Shown: positions 46,201-61,200 of the stretch, one piece after another
Position numbering within the stretch: the stretch's first letter is position 1
Layout of the letters: each line of letters opens with the position of its first letter
DNA from: Ovis canadensis
Lineage: Eukaryota > Chordata > Mammalia > Artiodactyla > Bovidae
NCBI RefSeq assembly: GCF_042477335.2
Contig: NC_091246.1
Span: 210,613,501 to 210,677,500 of the forward strand
Direction: 5' to 3'
DNA length: 64,000 nucleotides
The notes under the pieces: model-generated
What the model was told of the DNA's origin: nothing
Databases searched by the model: none
What the model saw: the letters and a program-made list of their open reading frames with translations, nothing else
Translations under genes and position numbers: made by a program

Positions 46201-49200
46201 CAGTGTTTAGGTTGGCTTTTACATTATATAGATTTTATTCAAGTGAAAATGTCATAAAGGAATAATATACTTTGTTCCTTAACTCCCAGTGCTATACTGT
46301 AAATGATTTTACTAGGTCTAATACAGGGTCTAATACAGGCCACCTTACATGTCACACTATCTAAACTTAGTTTTGTTTCCTAGATCCTAGAAGACACTAT
46401 GATATTTTCTCTGGCCAGTTGCATAATAACTGCAAAATGTAAGTATAAACTGATTTCTTTTTGAGATAGATTATAAAATACAGAAAGATAAAGCTATTCT
46501 AAGATGAAGGAAATACTGTTTGTGAGATCTGTTTATAATTCCCTTAGCTCTTATTTTTTATTCCTTTTTGAAAGGCTAGATTCACACAGTGCTCCTCCTC
46601 TGCCCCCCCACCCCCGCTTTTCTTAACCCCAGGTGCTCTGTGCCACCTCTGAACATTGCCATAAATTTCCTGACACAGTTTATGGATTGTGAATCCTAGT
46701 TAGTGCCTTTAAAATGAACTGCTGTTGACACCTTTCCAACCAGAGCTGCAAGCTCTTCAGTTTCCTGCTGCGGCTTTTCACTTTGACTTCAATCCTGTCT
46801 ACTATTAATAAGATCTACCAGCAGCGAATATAGGCCACAGAAATCATGATTTAAAAGAACTTCTTGGTGAAATTAAAGGTGATTATTATTTAAAATTCTA
46901 AAATGGGTGGTACATTTCTAAGCTTTCTTACTGGTTTTGAGTTTATCAGACTACCATTTATTTATACAGTTTTTAAGAATATGTATATCCATAAAATTGT
47001 GTTAACAAAAAATGCTAAAGGAAGTATTAAAGCGCAAGTTGAAAATCTAAAGAATTTATGTTTACCTGAAGGATTTTGTTCACAACTTTTTCTGTTTAAG
47101 AAAATTAAAAAAGCATGAGCACAAATGTGAAGTTGCTGTAAGTTTTTCTTCTTTGTATACTTTTTTGGTATCTAGAGATGTCCCAGATTTTATAGATTAA
47201 GTGGAATATAGGTAAGCATGTGTCGAAAATAATGTCTTGAACCTTAAAAAAAAATACTTGTTTAAAAAATGTATTACTGTTAAAATATATCTGTGCTGAA
47301 GACCTTCAAAAAAATCTGAATCAGGGACTTCCCTGGTGGTCCAGTGGCTGGACTTCATGCTCCCACTATAAGGGGCCTGGGTTTGATCCCTGGTCAAGGA
47401 ACTAGGTCCCACATGCTGCAGCTAAGACTCAGCGAAGCCAAATAATTAAGTAATAATAAATAAATGTTTAAAAAATCTGAATCAGTTGTACTTTGGATAT
47501 TATAAAAATCGATCATTTCCAAGGTTGACTTAATATTTTAATCTTTTTTGTAGTTTTGGGGGAAAACTTGCCTTTGAGAGGCAAGATCAGCAGGAAACCT
47601 TGATTAAAGTCCCTCCTCTGCGATTTAGTAGCCTGAAGCAAGATACTGACCTCTACATTTTTTTTCCTCTTCTAAAATAAGGATGACCTCCAAGGTTTCC
47701 AACTGTAAATTGGTGTCTTGATTCAACATTGTAATTAAAGAACATTAAGTGGCTTAAAATCACATTTTAAAGCTATACTCTCTGTCCTTTAATAGAGTTG
47801 TACAAAAAAAACAGTGTTTGAGGTTATTACACAGTTATATTAATTTTAAATGATAATGTAGTCAGGCTGTAGAGTGCCTACTGTATCCAAATCCTTGTGC
47901 TATATCTTTCAATGTTATACATTACTACATATTATTGTAAGATTGCATACATGTACATACATACTGTCTGCATAAGTGTTCACATCACTTGTGAAATAGA
48001 AGTTCTGCAGTTCACTCACAAGCCATAATAAAGAAACATATATAGGAAAAAAGTTAAAGTGAGTTACTCATATGCCTTTTATGAACTCTGGATGTGAATA
48101 AATTATCAAAATAATTGAGTACCAGGTAGCCATTAATTTACTGATAATAATATTAAGTGCAGAAAGTGAATTATGTATTTACATTGGATTTGGATAATAT
48201 GTGACTTTGGCAAATATTAAAAATAATTAACTTTAAGGCCAATTTAAGCTAGCCCTTTAGCTCAGGAAAGAGATAATAAGTAGAAACAGAAGTTATTAAA
48301 CACAGTTGAAAAAGTAGTTGACATAGAAAAAGTAGAGCTGTAGATAGAGGCATGTCAGGCTTAATCTAAGGAAAGAGATGCTGTGTGTCTGGATGATTCC
48401 ATTTGAACAGTTATAATCCCAGTGGATCCCTAAGGAAAATATAATTATTTTATATTTATTTTGTAATTAATTTTCTTACCTTTTGATTTCCTCAGTGATT
48501 ATAATCCGTAAGCCATTTTCAGAAAAAGTAAGGCATAAGCCAGTGAACTCCAGTGTGGGCGTTCATCAGAATAACTGATATTTGTTAGGAATATAGAGAC
48601 CCTGGACACACCCTAAACCTACTAAGTCAGGATCTGTGGGTGGGGGGATTGTGTCATCACACAGTCTCTGACTCCCAGGAGATTTTTGAGAACCACTGTC
48701 CTAAGCAAGTAATCAGTTTCAGTTCTTGAGCCAGTGTATTACAAGTAAAAACTTAGAAGCACTGATTTATAGGTAAATCTCCTGCTATTTTTACTTGTGT
48801 GAATCATTTCATTAGGGCTCCTGAGGAAACTGACAAGTCAATTATTTTATTTTACATGGTCGAGTGAACCAGTCCATCACAGTTGCCAGCATTTAACACT
48901 TACCCAGATGTGAAATTTATTTATTATCCTTACTGTTTTGCTTAAGGTAAAATGCATCAAGTGCCTTTGACTACTTGCCAATTTTATGAAAGAAATTTTC
49001 TAGATTTCACTGTCTCTCTTTGAGAATATTCTGTAAATGTTTATGTTCTGTTGAATGAAGCACAAATCTCATGAACAATCTTGTTTTATCTTCTGGTAGC
49101 ATTTATGTATCTTCTGTATCAGGTAGGGGGAAAAAAAGAAAATACCAAAAAATAGTAAGTTTGTTTTTTATTCAGCACCCAAACTATGAATTCGCTGCTT

Positions 49201-52200
49201 TCATTGTTATTAATATAAACTTTCACTTAGTGTGCACCTGGGCAATCTGTTTTTTAACCACCTATGAGGAAATTCAGAAAAAACTATATGAAGAGATTGA
49301 CCAAGTTTTGGGGAAGGGACCTATCACTTCAGAGAAAATTGAGAAGCTCAGGTAAGAACCTGAGGAAAGGGAGGGGCGGGGAGATCTTTAAAATTTGAAT
49401 TGGTTTATCTTATTTAAAACTAATGCTAATATGGAGGAAAGCTGTCTATTTTTACAGGACTTAAAGTATTTACATATAGATTTTAATAGATGACTTAATT
49501 TGCTTTTTAAAATCATAAGGCAGTCTTAGGAAACTTTTACATGGGCCCATATAAAATAGCATCAGTGATGTCTAATAAGTGGAACATTCATACATTGATG
49601 GTAGGAATGCAAAATGGTACAGTTCTGTTGTAAAACAATGTGGCAGGATCTTACGAAATTGTACAGTATGACCCAGCAGTTCTCCTAGGCATTTACCGGA
49701 GAGAAATGAAAACATGTCCACATAGTGACCTGTATGCAAACATTTATTGCAATATTATTCATAATAGCAAAAAACAGGAAGTAGTCCAAATATTCATCAA
49801 CTGTTGAATAGATAAATTGTGTTATATCCATACAATGGAATAGTACCAAGTAATAAAAGGTAACATAAAATCAATACACAAAACAACATGGATAAATCTT
49901 ATTATGCTAAGTGAAAAAAATCAAGCACAAAAATAGTCTACAGTGTGTTTCATTTAGGTGACTTTCTGGAAAAAGCAAAGCTATTGTGATAGAAAGTAGG
50001 GCAGTGATGGCTGGGGCCCGAAATGGGGAGGGGATCAACTGCAAAGAGGCATGAGGAAAGTTTTCTAGTGAGAGGGAACTGTTATATATCTTTCTTGTGG
50101 TTGTAGTCACACAGTCATATATGATGACTAAAATTCATCAAACTGTACAGGTAAAATAGATAACATTTTTATGTGTAAGTAATACCTTAATGTAAAAGAT
50201 TTTTAAAAACAGCAACTGTGACTTCTTAGGGGGTTGGAAGTCTGAGACTGGGTAGCAAGCAACCTTACTTTGGAGCATCTTTCAACTATAGAAAAGAAGA
50301 TACGGATACAGCCATTAGAAAGAACTCGAAACCATGGATTTCACAAGGAGACATTTGTTAGGGATTCTTTAAAATGTTGAAAGCTTTATTGATTACAATT
50401 TAAACAAGTCATACATACTTGTTTTTTGAAGTTTTTATTATGCAGAAGTGTATGACATAGAAGGGGAATGTCCTTTGTAAATGAGGACAAGAGAGATAAC
50501 AATTGTTAACTGTCTATATTATTTTTCCAGACTTTTTCTATACATATATATGTATGTATTTAAAATGAAAAATTTAAAAACATTTTTAAGTACAAAGCAT
50601 GTAACTCTTCTGTAAATTCCATGTTTTCTCTTAATGTGTTGTAGACAGTGTTCTATACATAGTAACTCTACCACGTCTAGTCAGTGAGTAAGTTTTGTTG
50701 ACTTTATTTTCCAAACAGCATTTAGTTAGAAGTTTAGTTTTAGTTCTTTCCATTGTCCCCCACCCCCACCCATGAGGAGCACCACCAACTTATCTGGGGC
50801 ATTTCAACAGCCTTGTGTCTTTCTTCCTCCTATGAAAGTGAAAGTGAAACTCTCTCAGTCTTGTCTGACTCTTTGTGACCCCCATGGACTGTACAGTCAT
50901 TGGAATTCTCTAGGCCAGAATACTGCAGTGGGTAGCCTTTTGCTTCTCTAGGGGATCTTCCCAACCTAGGGATCAAACACAGGTCTCCTGCATTGCAGGT
51001 GGTTCTTTGCCAGCTGAGCCACGAGGGAAGCCCAAGAATACTGGAGTGGGTAGCCCATCCCTTCTCCAGTGGATCTTCCCAATTCAGGAATTGAACTGGG
51101 GTCTCCTGCATTGCAGGCAAATTCTTTACCAACTGAGCTACTCCAGATTGCTCTTGGAGCCAGTGACTGTACACTGATCTGTTCAGATGCTTTAAAAATA
51201 TACATAACCTGAGACTAATCCCAAACCAACAATCTCTGGGCATCAGAAAGTTTCAGAAGCTTCTCAGATGAGCTAATGTGTAGTCAAAGTTGAGAATCAC
51301 TGTGCTAGTCATCTTTCTATATCTGGGGAGTTGTATCTGATCATGCTGCTGCTAAGTCGCTTTGGTCGTGTCTGACTCTGTCTGACCCCCTAGACGGCAG
51401 CCCACCAGGCTCCCCTGTCCCTGGGATTCTCCAGGCAAGAACATTGGAGTGGGTTGCCATTTCCTTCTCCAATGCATGAAAGTGAAAACTGAGTGAAGTC
51501 GCTCAGTTGTGTCCAACTCTTCGCGACCCCATGGACTGCAGCCCATCAGGCTCCTCCGCCCATGGGATTTTCCAGGCAAGAGTACTGGAGTGGGGTGCCA
51601 TTGCCTTCTCCGGTATCTGATCATACTCCCTTGTTTAAAATCCTTCAGTGACTTCTGGTTGCCCTTAAGATAAAATTTATACCCACTAACTTGGCTTATG
51701 AGGCATTTCAGCTTTACTGAAATTCTTTTGTTTCTTCAAATGTGAAGCACTATTTTAGTCTTCTGACTTTTGGCTACTTTCTCTCTTCCTCTGTCCTCTA
51801 GCTGAGTCCAGTTTTTTCTTCAGGTCTCAGGCTAAGTGTTTGAATATCTGTAAAGTCCTTTCTCCAGTTGGGTACTCCTGCCATGTGTTCCCCGACACCC
51901 TGAACTTCCTTTATCATAACAGTTACTGTGCCTTTTTAATTGTTCATCCTTGATGTTCCTTCCTCTGTCCTTTCCCCTGCCAGCTAGACTCTGAAATTCT
52001 TTGAGGGTTTTGTCTTGTTGACTGTTGTAGCTTAGTATCTGATGCAGTGCTTCTAATGTAGTAGGTACCTAAAAATATTTGTTCAAAGAGGAAAGAATGT
52101 TTCCTTTTTTTGTTTTTGATGTTTTTAGAAATTATATAAATCAATGTTCCTATGCTTACATCTTTGCAGATATTCCCAAATCTTTCTGTTAATAAGTTCC

Positions 52201-55200
52201 GAGAAATGAGATAATTATTTAAGAATGTATGCAGTAGTGTAGTGTTTACAGTTAGGGGCTATGGGGTAACAGACTTGGGTTTGAATCCTGTCAATACCAC
52301 CTACCTGCTATGTGATTTTTTTTTAATTAATTAATTTTAATTGGGAGGCTAATTACTTTACAATATTGTGGTTTTTGCCATACGTTGACATGAATCAGCC
52401 ATGGGTGTACATCCCAAACTCCTTTCCCACCTCCCTCCCCATCCCATCCCTCTGGGTTGTCCTAGTACACCAGCTTTGAGTGCCCTGTTTCATCCTGCTG
52501 TGTGATCTTAAACAATTGCCTCATTTTTAACATCTGTAAAATTAAAAACAGTAATACCCATGAGTTTCTTATAAGGATTAAATGAAATACTGCATAGAAA
52601 CTATTTAACAGAACTGGTGCATAGCAAGATTTCAATATATTTTAGCTTTTATTCCTCTCCTTGTAATGCAAACTTTATATTTTCATATATATTGTCAAGT
52701 TATCCTTCATCAGAGATTCTCTGGTGGCTCAGATGTAAAGAATCCGCCTGCAATGTGGGAGACCTGGGTTCAGTCCCTGGGTTGGGAAGATCTCCTGGAG
52801 GAGGGCATGGCAGCCCACTCCAGTATTCCTGCCTGGAGAATCCCCATGGACAGAGAAGCCTGGAGGGCTAGTCCATGGGGTTGCAAAGAGTCAGACATGA
52901 CTGAGCGACTAAGCCCAGCACAGCATCCTTCAGTAAGGTTGTACCAATTTATGCTTTCCCCAAGTGAATATGAATGTCCATTTTCCTATTTTTTATTAGC
53001 ATTTTCTAACAGTACTCTTGTTCATATTTGTTAATCTGGCAAGTAAAAAAATTTGCTTTGATTGGCAGTCTTTCCATTGTTAATGAGGTTGAGTAGTTGA
53101 GTATCATTTATGTTTCCATGACATTTGCAATTTTTTTTCATTTTTTGTGGATTGCTTTTATATTTTCTGTCCATATTCCTGTTGGGATGTTTGATCATTT
53201 TAATTTGGGATTTTAAAGAGCTTTGATGCATTAAGGATATATTTACAGTAAATAATTTTTCTACTTGGCTTTTAATTTTACTTAATGATGAGTTCAAATA
53301 TGTAGAAATTTTTCCATGGTCATGGTGTTTTTCTTTATGATATCCATCATTGTTTCAGTATTTTTTCTAATTTTGAAGTAGAAAAGTCTTATTAAAATTT
53401 TTATTAAATCCTTTATTAAAAATAAAGGATGCTTCTGCACACAAATTTTTAAAATATTGCTTTGAGTTTTCTTCTGGTACTTTTAAAGTTGTTTTTATTA
53501 GTTTAAATTCATACTCACCTAAACCTAAACTTTATATCCTTCTAGTATACACTGTGTTTTAAGCAAATAAGAATTATGATGACTATTCTGTTAGGAAGGT
53601 TATTAAAATTGTTGAATGACACTTTAAAATGTATATACATTTCAAATTGGTTCTCCCAAAATAAGGATCCTCAAAAAAATTTTTTTTAAACAGGTATTGT
53701 CGGCAAGTGCTTTGTGAAACTGTTCGGACTGCCAAACTGACCCCAGTTTCTGCCCGGCTTCAAGATATTGAAGGAAAGATTGACAAATTTATTATTCCTA
53801 GGGAGGTAGGAAACATTTGGTATTCTTAACCCATTCAGTTATTCTTTTCAACTCTTTTAGTGTGTATTTTTAAGCTTTGTTGTTTAAAGTATCCAATAAA
53901 TGCTACCTATTGTTAAAAGCCAGTTATTTTAAATTACAAAATGATATATGCTTGTTTTAAGGTTCAAGCAACATAAAAGAAAGACTCCTTTCTCCCTAGG
54001 TCCTACTGTGAATCGTTTAGTATATATTTTGTAGGTTTTTTCCTGTGTATATGTATTATTCTATGTATATATACATATATATGTATGTATTTTTAAAACC
54101 TAATTTATATGTGAAAATATACTCTATATGTTGTTTTTAATTTTCTTCTTTTATTGAGGCAATTAATACAACTGGCACTTACTATGGATCCAATTCATTA
54201 TTTTTAATGGATGTATAATACTGCATTGTATGAATGGACCATAATTTAAGTAGTCCTCATTGATGAAAATTTAGATTGACATTAATTTTTTTCATTACTA
54301 CAAGTTGCCTCTAAAAGGCAATTTATATTTTGAGCAACAGTGTATGAGACTGCTTTTCCTCTCCATATTCTTTACTACCTCTGGATTTATGAATCTTTTA
54401 TATATTATGTGAATCATATATAAAAAATTATCTCATAATTTTAATTTGCTTCCCCTATAATTTGAGAAATTGAACAGCTTTTCATCCGTATACTCACAGT
54501 TTGTATTTCTTTTGTGAATTATTTTCTTTCTAGTGAGGTTATATGTCTTTCTGTAGATTATACATATTAATTCTGTTAGTTATATGGTAAATCTTTTTTT
54601 TCTGTCTGTTGTTTATCTTTTACTAGTTTTATGGTGTGTTTTGTTTTTACTGGATGCCAGTTTTAAATTTTCACATAGTGAAGTCTGTTATTCTTTTATG
54701 ACTTCAGTATTTTGTGACATGCTTAAGGGATACCTTCTCACTATGAGATCACCAAACTAATGGCCTGTGTTTTCTACTGTTGTGTAATATTTTTATAAGT
54801 TGGCTTTCTGGGAGTCATTTTGTCTCTGTTAGACTTTTCATAACCAGAGTATTCTTTTTTTGCAGACCCTTGTCTTGTATGCCCTTGGAGTCGTGCTTCA
54901 GGATCCTAGTACTTGGTCATCTCCGTACAAGTAGGAAATTTCTGTCGTTGTCTTTGCAGTTCTTAATTTTTATGAGTTTGCGTGTTTTGTGTTCTCTTTC
55001 TATGTTTTGAGGAGAAATTCAGTATGTAACAGTGAAGTAAAAACAGAAAGCCACCGCCCTCCCTGTATATCTTCTGCTCAATGCTTTTTCTTTCATGAAT
55101 CTGCTGTCTTCTACTCTTCATTTCTCCTATTACCACTTCTGTCCCAAGATCTATTTAATTACTTAATCTCTACAATTATCCTTTAATTTCAGTGGTATTT

Positions 55201-58200
55201 TGGAGTTCAGTTACTGGTAAATGGGTATTGCCTATGCAGTTTCTTTATTTTCATTCTATTGGTCTCAGTTATTAAGCTCTTTGGCTGAATTCAGAAAATA
55301 GGTATTGTGTGTATATTGTCTGAGAGAACAGCAAGGAAGGGGAAAGGTGAAGAACAAAGCTGATACTGCTTGCCTCCTCAGTAGGCATCTGGTAAAATCT
55401 GCCTTAAAAATGTAGGTTAAGATCTACTGGCCTAAAAGAACATTATCTGTTGAGTTGATGAGGGCTAAAGCTATGTGACAGGCAGGGGGCAGAGTTGATG
55501 GCATGGTTGAAGTAAAAGAAAAACCTACTTCCAGAGTATAAGGCCTGGGACATTTAAGCATTAAGTAATTTTAGTTTTTCACATTACAGTGATATTAAAG
55601 GGAAATCTATTAAGAAATTAAATAACAGTACTTCAAAATCTACTAAAAAATTAAGTAAACTTAGCATTCTAAGGGGCTTTCATAGCAGAATTAAAGATAT
55701 ACATTTGTGAAATAAAACTGTTATAAAAAATTAAAATTTCACACTTCAAAATCTTTAAAAAATTCTCATATGGAAAAATGCCAGATTTTTTATAAACTTT
55801 TAGATGTAATACAAAAAGCAGAAGAGCTTTGCTAGAACTTTTGACAGTATTCCTATCCTCAAAACACTCAGAGAATCAGGGTCACAGACTGAAGATACAG
55901 AAATATGTGCTAAAATGTAGAAATCATTTTTAGGAATCAAATGCAGTCGAATTTAGGAAATGTTACTGGTAATGTTGTGTGCCAGGGAAAAGGCTTCTTC
56001 AGTTGGATGCCTCATCGCCCATCCCTTGTGGAAACTCCAGAGAGTAATTTGTGTCAGCGCCTTGAGATGATCCTTGAGAGACTGCGGCACACTAGCCGAA
56101 ATGTACATAGGATTGAGGTAGACCCTGTAGAGATGACTGACTGATTACAGTTTAAATATAACCATCACATAGAGGAAGATGGAGAGATTGACTTTTTCCA
56201 CTAAATTTAATGCTCTTGAGATCAACAAGGGGTGTTGCATATTTTTTATGGCTGAGTAGTAGTCTACATGTGCAGAGTTTGTTCAGCTTCCACCCTTTGA
56301 CCCACTAAAGGACATTTGGCTTGTTTCTAATATTTTGCTTATATGAATAAAGCTCTTATGAACATTTGTGTACAAGGTTTTGTGTGAACATGGCATTTCA
56401 TTTCTTAGGAAAAATGCCAGAGTATGATTGGCTATATGGTTAGTGCATACTGAATTTCACAAGAAACTGCCAGACTATTTTTTATAGATTCTCAGCAGCA
56501 GTGTTTGAGAGATTTAGCTTCTCTGTAGCCTCAATAGCATTAACTATTGTTTCTATTTTTTATTTTAGTTCTAATGGGTATGTGGTGATATTTCATTGTG
56601 GTTTTTAGAAGTTTTCTTTTTGAGTAACTGACATTACCTTATTCTCCTTATAGAAACTGTCTAGACATTTATTTATAGAAATAAATGCATTATTGCTTTT
56701 ATTGTGTTGGCGGTGTCTCAGAGGAAGAAACCCTGACTCAAATTCTCTGATTTAAATTGGTAATAATGTAAATGCATCACCGACTCAATGGACATGGGTT
56801 TGGGTGGACTCCGGGAGTTGATGATGGCCAGGGAGGCCTGGCGTGCTGCGGTCCATGGGGTCACAAAGAGTCGGACATGACTGAGCGACTGAACTGAACT
56901 CTAAACCAAATAATGAAATATTATCAACTTAAAAAAAATAGACTGAAATAGAATTCTCAACTAAAAAGAACTAAGGCAAACATTAAAATCCTTAGTATGG
57001 ACAGAGACCAAGATGGTGATATAGCAGGCTCATGAATTTCCTTCCTCACACAGATGCTCTGAATGTAGAGCAATTCCCTCTGAGAAAAATCCAGGAACTA
57101 GCTGAGTGACTCCTCCACATTAGGTAAATGAGAAAATACCTGCATTGAAACAGGTGGGAAAGGCTGAGACATATTCTTGCTATAAACTCCACCCCCTACA
57201 CAGTGCCATACAATCAGGAGGGAACATCCAACTCTCAGCTGCTTCTTGAGGATCAAAGGCTTTGAACCACACATTCTGTGCCCCAGTTTTAAATGCTCCC
57301 ACCTGAGGGATGGGCTTCCAAAACATCTACTTCAAAAGCCATCTGAGCTTGCGTTCCTGAATCACACAGGACTGTAGCAAAGAAGCAGTTCCTAATGGGA
57401 GCATGTTGGGAGCACAAGCATTCACCATGGCTGTCCCCATAGGGCTCAGCACAGAAGGAACAGGCAAAAAAGCCTATCTCCCACTCTTTCCCTGGAAGGG
57501 GGTTGATTGCTTACTTTACAAGCTGCTGCCTGAAGATCCAGCTTCTTAATGAGCATGCATTTAGAAATACTGGCTGAGATCCTCTCCAGAGGATCAGTGG
57601 ACACACCCCCAACCATAAAACCAAGTTGCCAGCATCTCCCTTTCACACACATCGAGTGTCCCAACTTTTATGGCTGCCATCAAGGGAGGGATATGCCCCA
57701 AATTTCCCTGTTCTGTTAACTGGAACGTCTTGCATTCATAAGTCCCACAGGATCGTAGCAAACAAAGAAGCATATGTTAATGGGAATGGAGGTACTGGCT
57801 GTGGTTAGCCCCCACATTTCAATGCAGAGGGAGCCAGCAAAATGCCTATCTCCCAATCCTTCTCTGGAAGGAGTTCAACTACATACCTAGAAAATTTAGT
57901 GTATTTTCAAAATTCTGAAAACCTAGGATTTGGATGGAGAAGGCAATGGGACCCCACTCCAGTACTCTTGGCCTGGAAAATCCCACGGACGGAGGAGCCT
58001 GGTGCACTGCTCTCCATGGGGTCGCTAAGAGTCGGACACTACTGAGTGACTTCATTTTCACTTTTCACTTTCATGCATTGGAGAAGGAAATGGCAACCTG
58101 CTCCAGTGTTCTTGCCTGGAGAATCCCAGGGACAGGGGAGCCTGGTGGGCTGCTGTCTTTGGGGTCACCCAGAGTCAGACACAACTGAAGCAACTTAGCA

Positions 58201-61200
58201 GCAGCAGTATTTGGATAACACTGTCATTTGCTACATATTTTATAGTCTTGTGTTGTAAATTGAGTTAAATTCATGATGGAAAATAAAATTGAAATTACCT
58301 CTTACCCTGAAAATAAATAAACAAATAAAATAAGTATTTTGGAAGTTTTTTTAAAAACCTCAGTACTTGAGATTAGATTACCTATTCATTTTCATTTATT
58401 AATCCTTAACATTATGAGATATTTAACAATACAGTTGGATGTCTCTGGGTCTTTTTTGGAGAAATGTCTTTTTGGATCTTCTGCCCATTTTTTGGTTGTG
58501 TTGTGTTATGGATATTGAGCTGCATGAGCTGTTTGTATATTTTGGAGATTAATCCCTTGTCAGTCACATCGTTTGCTAATATTTTGTCCCATTCTGTGTG
58601 TTGGTCTTTTCACTTTGTTTATGGTTTTCTTTTCGCTGTGCAAAAAAGTTTTTAGGTTTAACTAGCTCCTATTTGTTAGTTTTTACTTTTATTTTCATTG
58701 CTTTAGGAGATGAATGCAAAATGATATTGTTGTGATTTATGTCAAGAAGTGTTTGTCTGCCTGTGTTCTCCTGTAAGAGTTTTATGGTATCTGGTCTTAC
58801 ATTTATATTTTTAATCCATCCTCAGTTTATTTATGTGTACAGTGTTAGAGAATGTTCTAATTTCATTCTTTTAACTGTAGCTGTCCAGTTTTGGACACCA
58901 CTTATTGAGGTTGTCTGTTCTCCACTGTATAGTCTTGCCCCCTTTATCGTAGATTAGTTGACCATAGGTATGTGGGTTTATTTCTAGGCTTCCCGTTGAT
59001 CTCTGTCTTCAGGCCAAAATCATACTGTTTTGATCACTGTAGCTTTATAGTACAGAATGAAGTCAGGGAGCCTGATTCCTCCAGCTCTGTTTTTCTTTCT
59101 CTATATTGCTTTGGTCATTTGGGGTCTTTTGTGTTTCCATACAAATTCTAAGTTTTTTTGTTTTAGATCAGCAAGAAATGCTATTGATAATTTGATAGGG
59201 ATTGTGTTGAATCTGTAGATTACCTTGTGTAATATAGTCATTTTGACTTTGATTCTTTCAATCCAAGAATATGGTATATCATCTATGTCATCTGTGTCAT
59301 CTTCTATTTCTTTCATCAGTGTCTTATAGTTTTTGGAGTATCAGTTTTTCACCTCCTTGCATAGGTTTATTCCTAAGTATTTTATTCTTTTTGATGTGAT
59401 GGTAAATGAGATTGTTTCCTTAATTTCTCTTTCTCGTCTTTAGTTGTTAGTGAATATGGCTTAAAACACATGAAAGATGCTCAGCATTACCAATTATTAG
59501 AGAAATGCAGATCAAAACTACAGTGAGGTATCACCTCATACTGGTCAGAATGGCCATCATTAAAAAATCTACAAGCAATAAATACTAGAGAGAGTGTGGA
59601 GAAAAAGGAGCCCTCCTACACAGTTGATAGGAATGTGTAAATTGCTACAGCCACTATGGAAAATAGTATGGAGGTTTCTTAAGACTCTAAAAATCAAGCT
59701 ACCATATGATCCATCAGTCCCACTCCTGTGCATACATCTGGGGAAAACCATAATTCAGAAAGATACATGGACTCCAGTGTTCATTGGAACACTGTTTACA
59801 ATAGTCAAGTCATGGCATCAACCTGTGTTCCTCAATAGAGAAATGGTTAGAGAAAATGTGATACTTATATACAATGGAATATGTTGTTGTTTAGTCGCGA
59901 AGTCATATCTTACTCTTTTACAACCCATGAACTGTAGCCCACTAGGCTCCTCTGAATCTTCCTGACCCAGGGATTGAACTTGTGTCTCCTGCATTGGCAG
60001 GTGGGTTCTTTACCACTAAGCCACCAGGGAAACCTGCAATGAAATATTACTCAGGCATAAAAGAGGATGAAATAATCCCATTTGCAGCAACATGGATGGA
60101 CCTAGAGATTATCATACTAAGTGAAGTAAGTCAGATACAAAAAGACAAGTATCACATAATATCACTTATATGTGGATTCTAAAAGAGTGATGCAAATGAA
60201 CTTATTTACAAAACAGAGACAGACTCACAGACTTAGAAAACTTTCAGTTACCAAAGGGGAAAAGTGAGAGTGAGGGATAAATCAGGAGATTTGGATTAAC
60301 ATATACACATTACTACATATAAAATAGATAATCAACAAGGACCAACTATATAGCACAGGGAACTCTACTCAATATTCTGTAATAACCTATATGGGAAAGA
60401 AACCGGAAAAAGAATCTGTGTGTATGTATAACTGAATCATTTTGCTGTTCACTTGAAATAAATGCAACGTTGTAAACCAACTATATTCCAATATAAAATA
60501 AAAAAAATTTTTTAAGTTGGAAAAATCTAGTTTCATTCTGTTTTAACCTGGAAACATATATATCTTCAAGTAAACACTTAGGGTCCCAATTTTCAAGTTA
60601 GTTTACAAAAGGAAAAAGATGATTACATTTGATATAATTTTTCTATAGACTAATGTAAATAGAGTATATTCCAAAAGTAAAAGATAATTTATACTCTTTA
60701 AAAAGGCTATGAAAGCAGAATTCTTTTTTTTTTTTTTCATAGTAGAGCTTAGATCTTTTAAAAACATTTGGTTTTGAGGGGAATTTCTATGCTCCTTGGT
60801 GGGTTGATTATTTTGTTTTAATATATCCATTTCCCCATGACTCTTTACAGAGTAAAACTTTTTTTCTGTACAGTAAAAAATCCTTGGTGATGGTGGTCTA
60901 GTTGCTAAGTTGTGTCCAACTCTTGTGATCCTGTGGACTGTAGCCTGCCAGGCTCATCTGTACATGGGATTCTCTAGGCAAGAATACTGGAGTGAGTTGC
61001 CATTTCCTTCACCACGGGATCTTCCCAATCCAGGAATTGAACCTGGGTCTCCTGCATTGCAGGCAGATGATTTACCAATATTTCCTTCACTTATTAATAA
61101 GTCTGGGCCTCATGTAATATAATTTTGATGTGTATAATTTTAAGTCTGGTGACTTCAATTTTAAGAAATGAAATTTAATTGAAAAGGCAGTATAAAATGC

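Larger units (their letters stand above)
46439..49230 (+). other. CYP20A1 intron 8
   Basis: 2,792 bp. It contains a CHR SINE and a MER5-type element. The rest is AT-rich with no named element. Confidence 0.9.
49352..53693 (+). other. CYP20A1 intron 9
   Basis: 4,342 bp, mostly transposon-derived: L1, Bov-tA pair, MER5, Bov-A2 within an L2, a MIR split by an L1, and another Bov-tA within old L1 sequence. Nothing is named in 50205-50830 or 53330-53690. Confidence 0.9.

Noticed and set aside
49071..49355. 94-codon open frame overlapping CYP20A1 exon 9
   Set aside because: It joins intron sequence to exon 9. The real exon starts at the acceptor at 49230, which restores the phase with exon 8.
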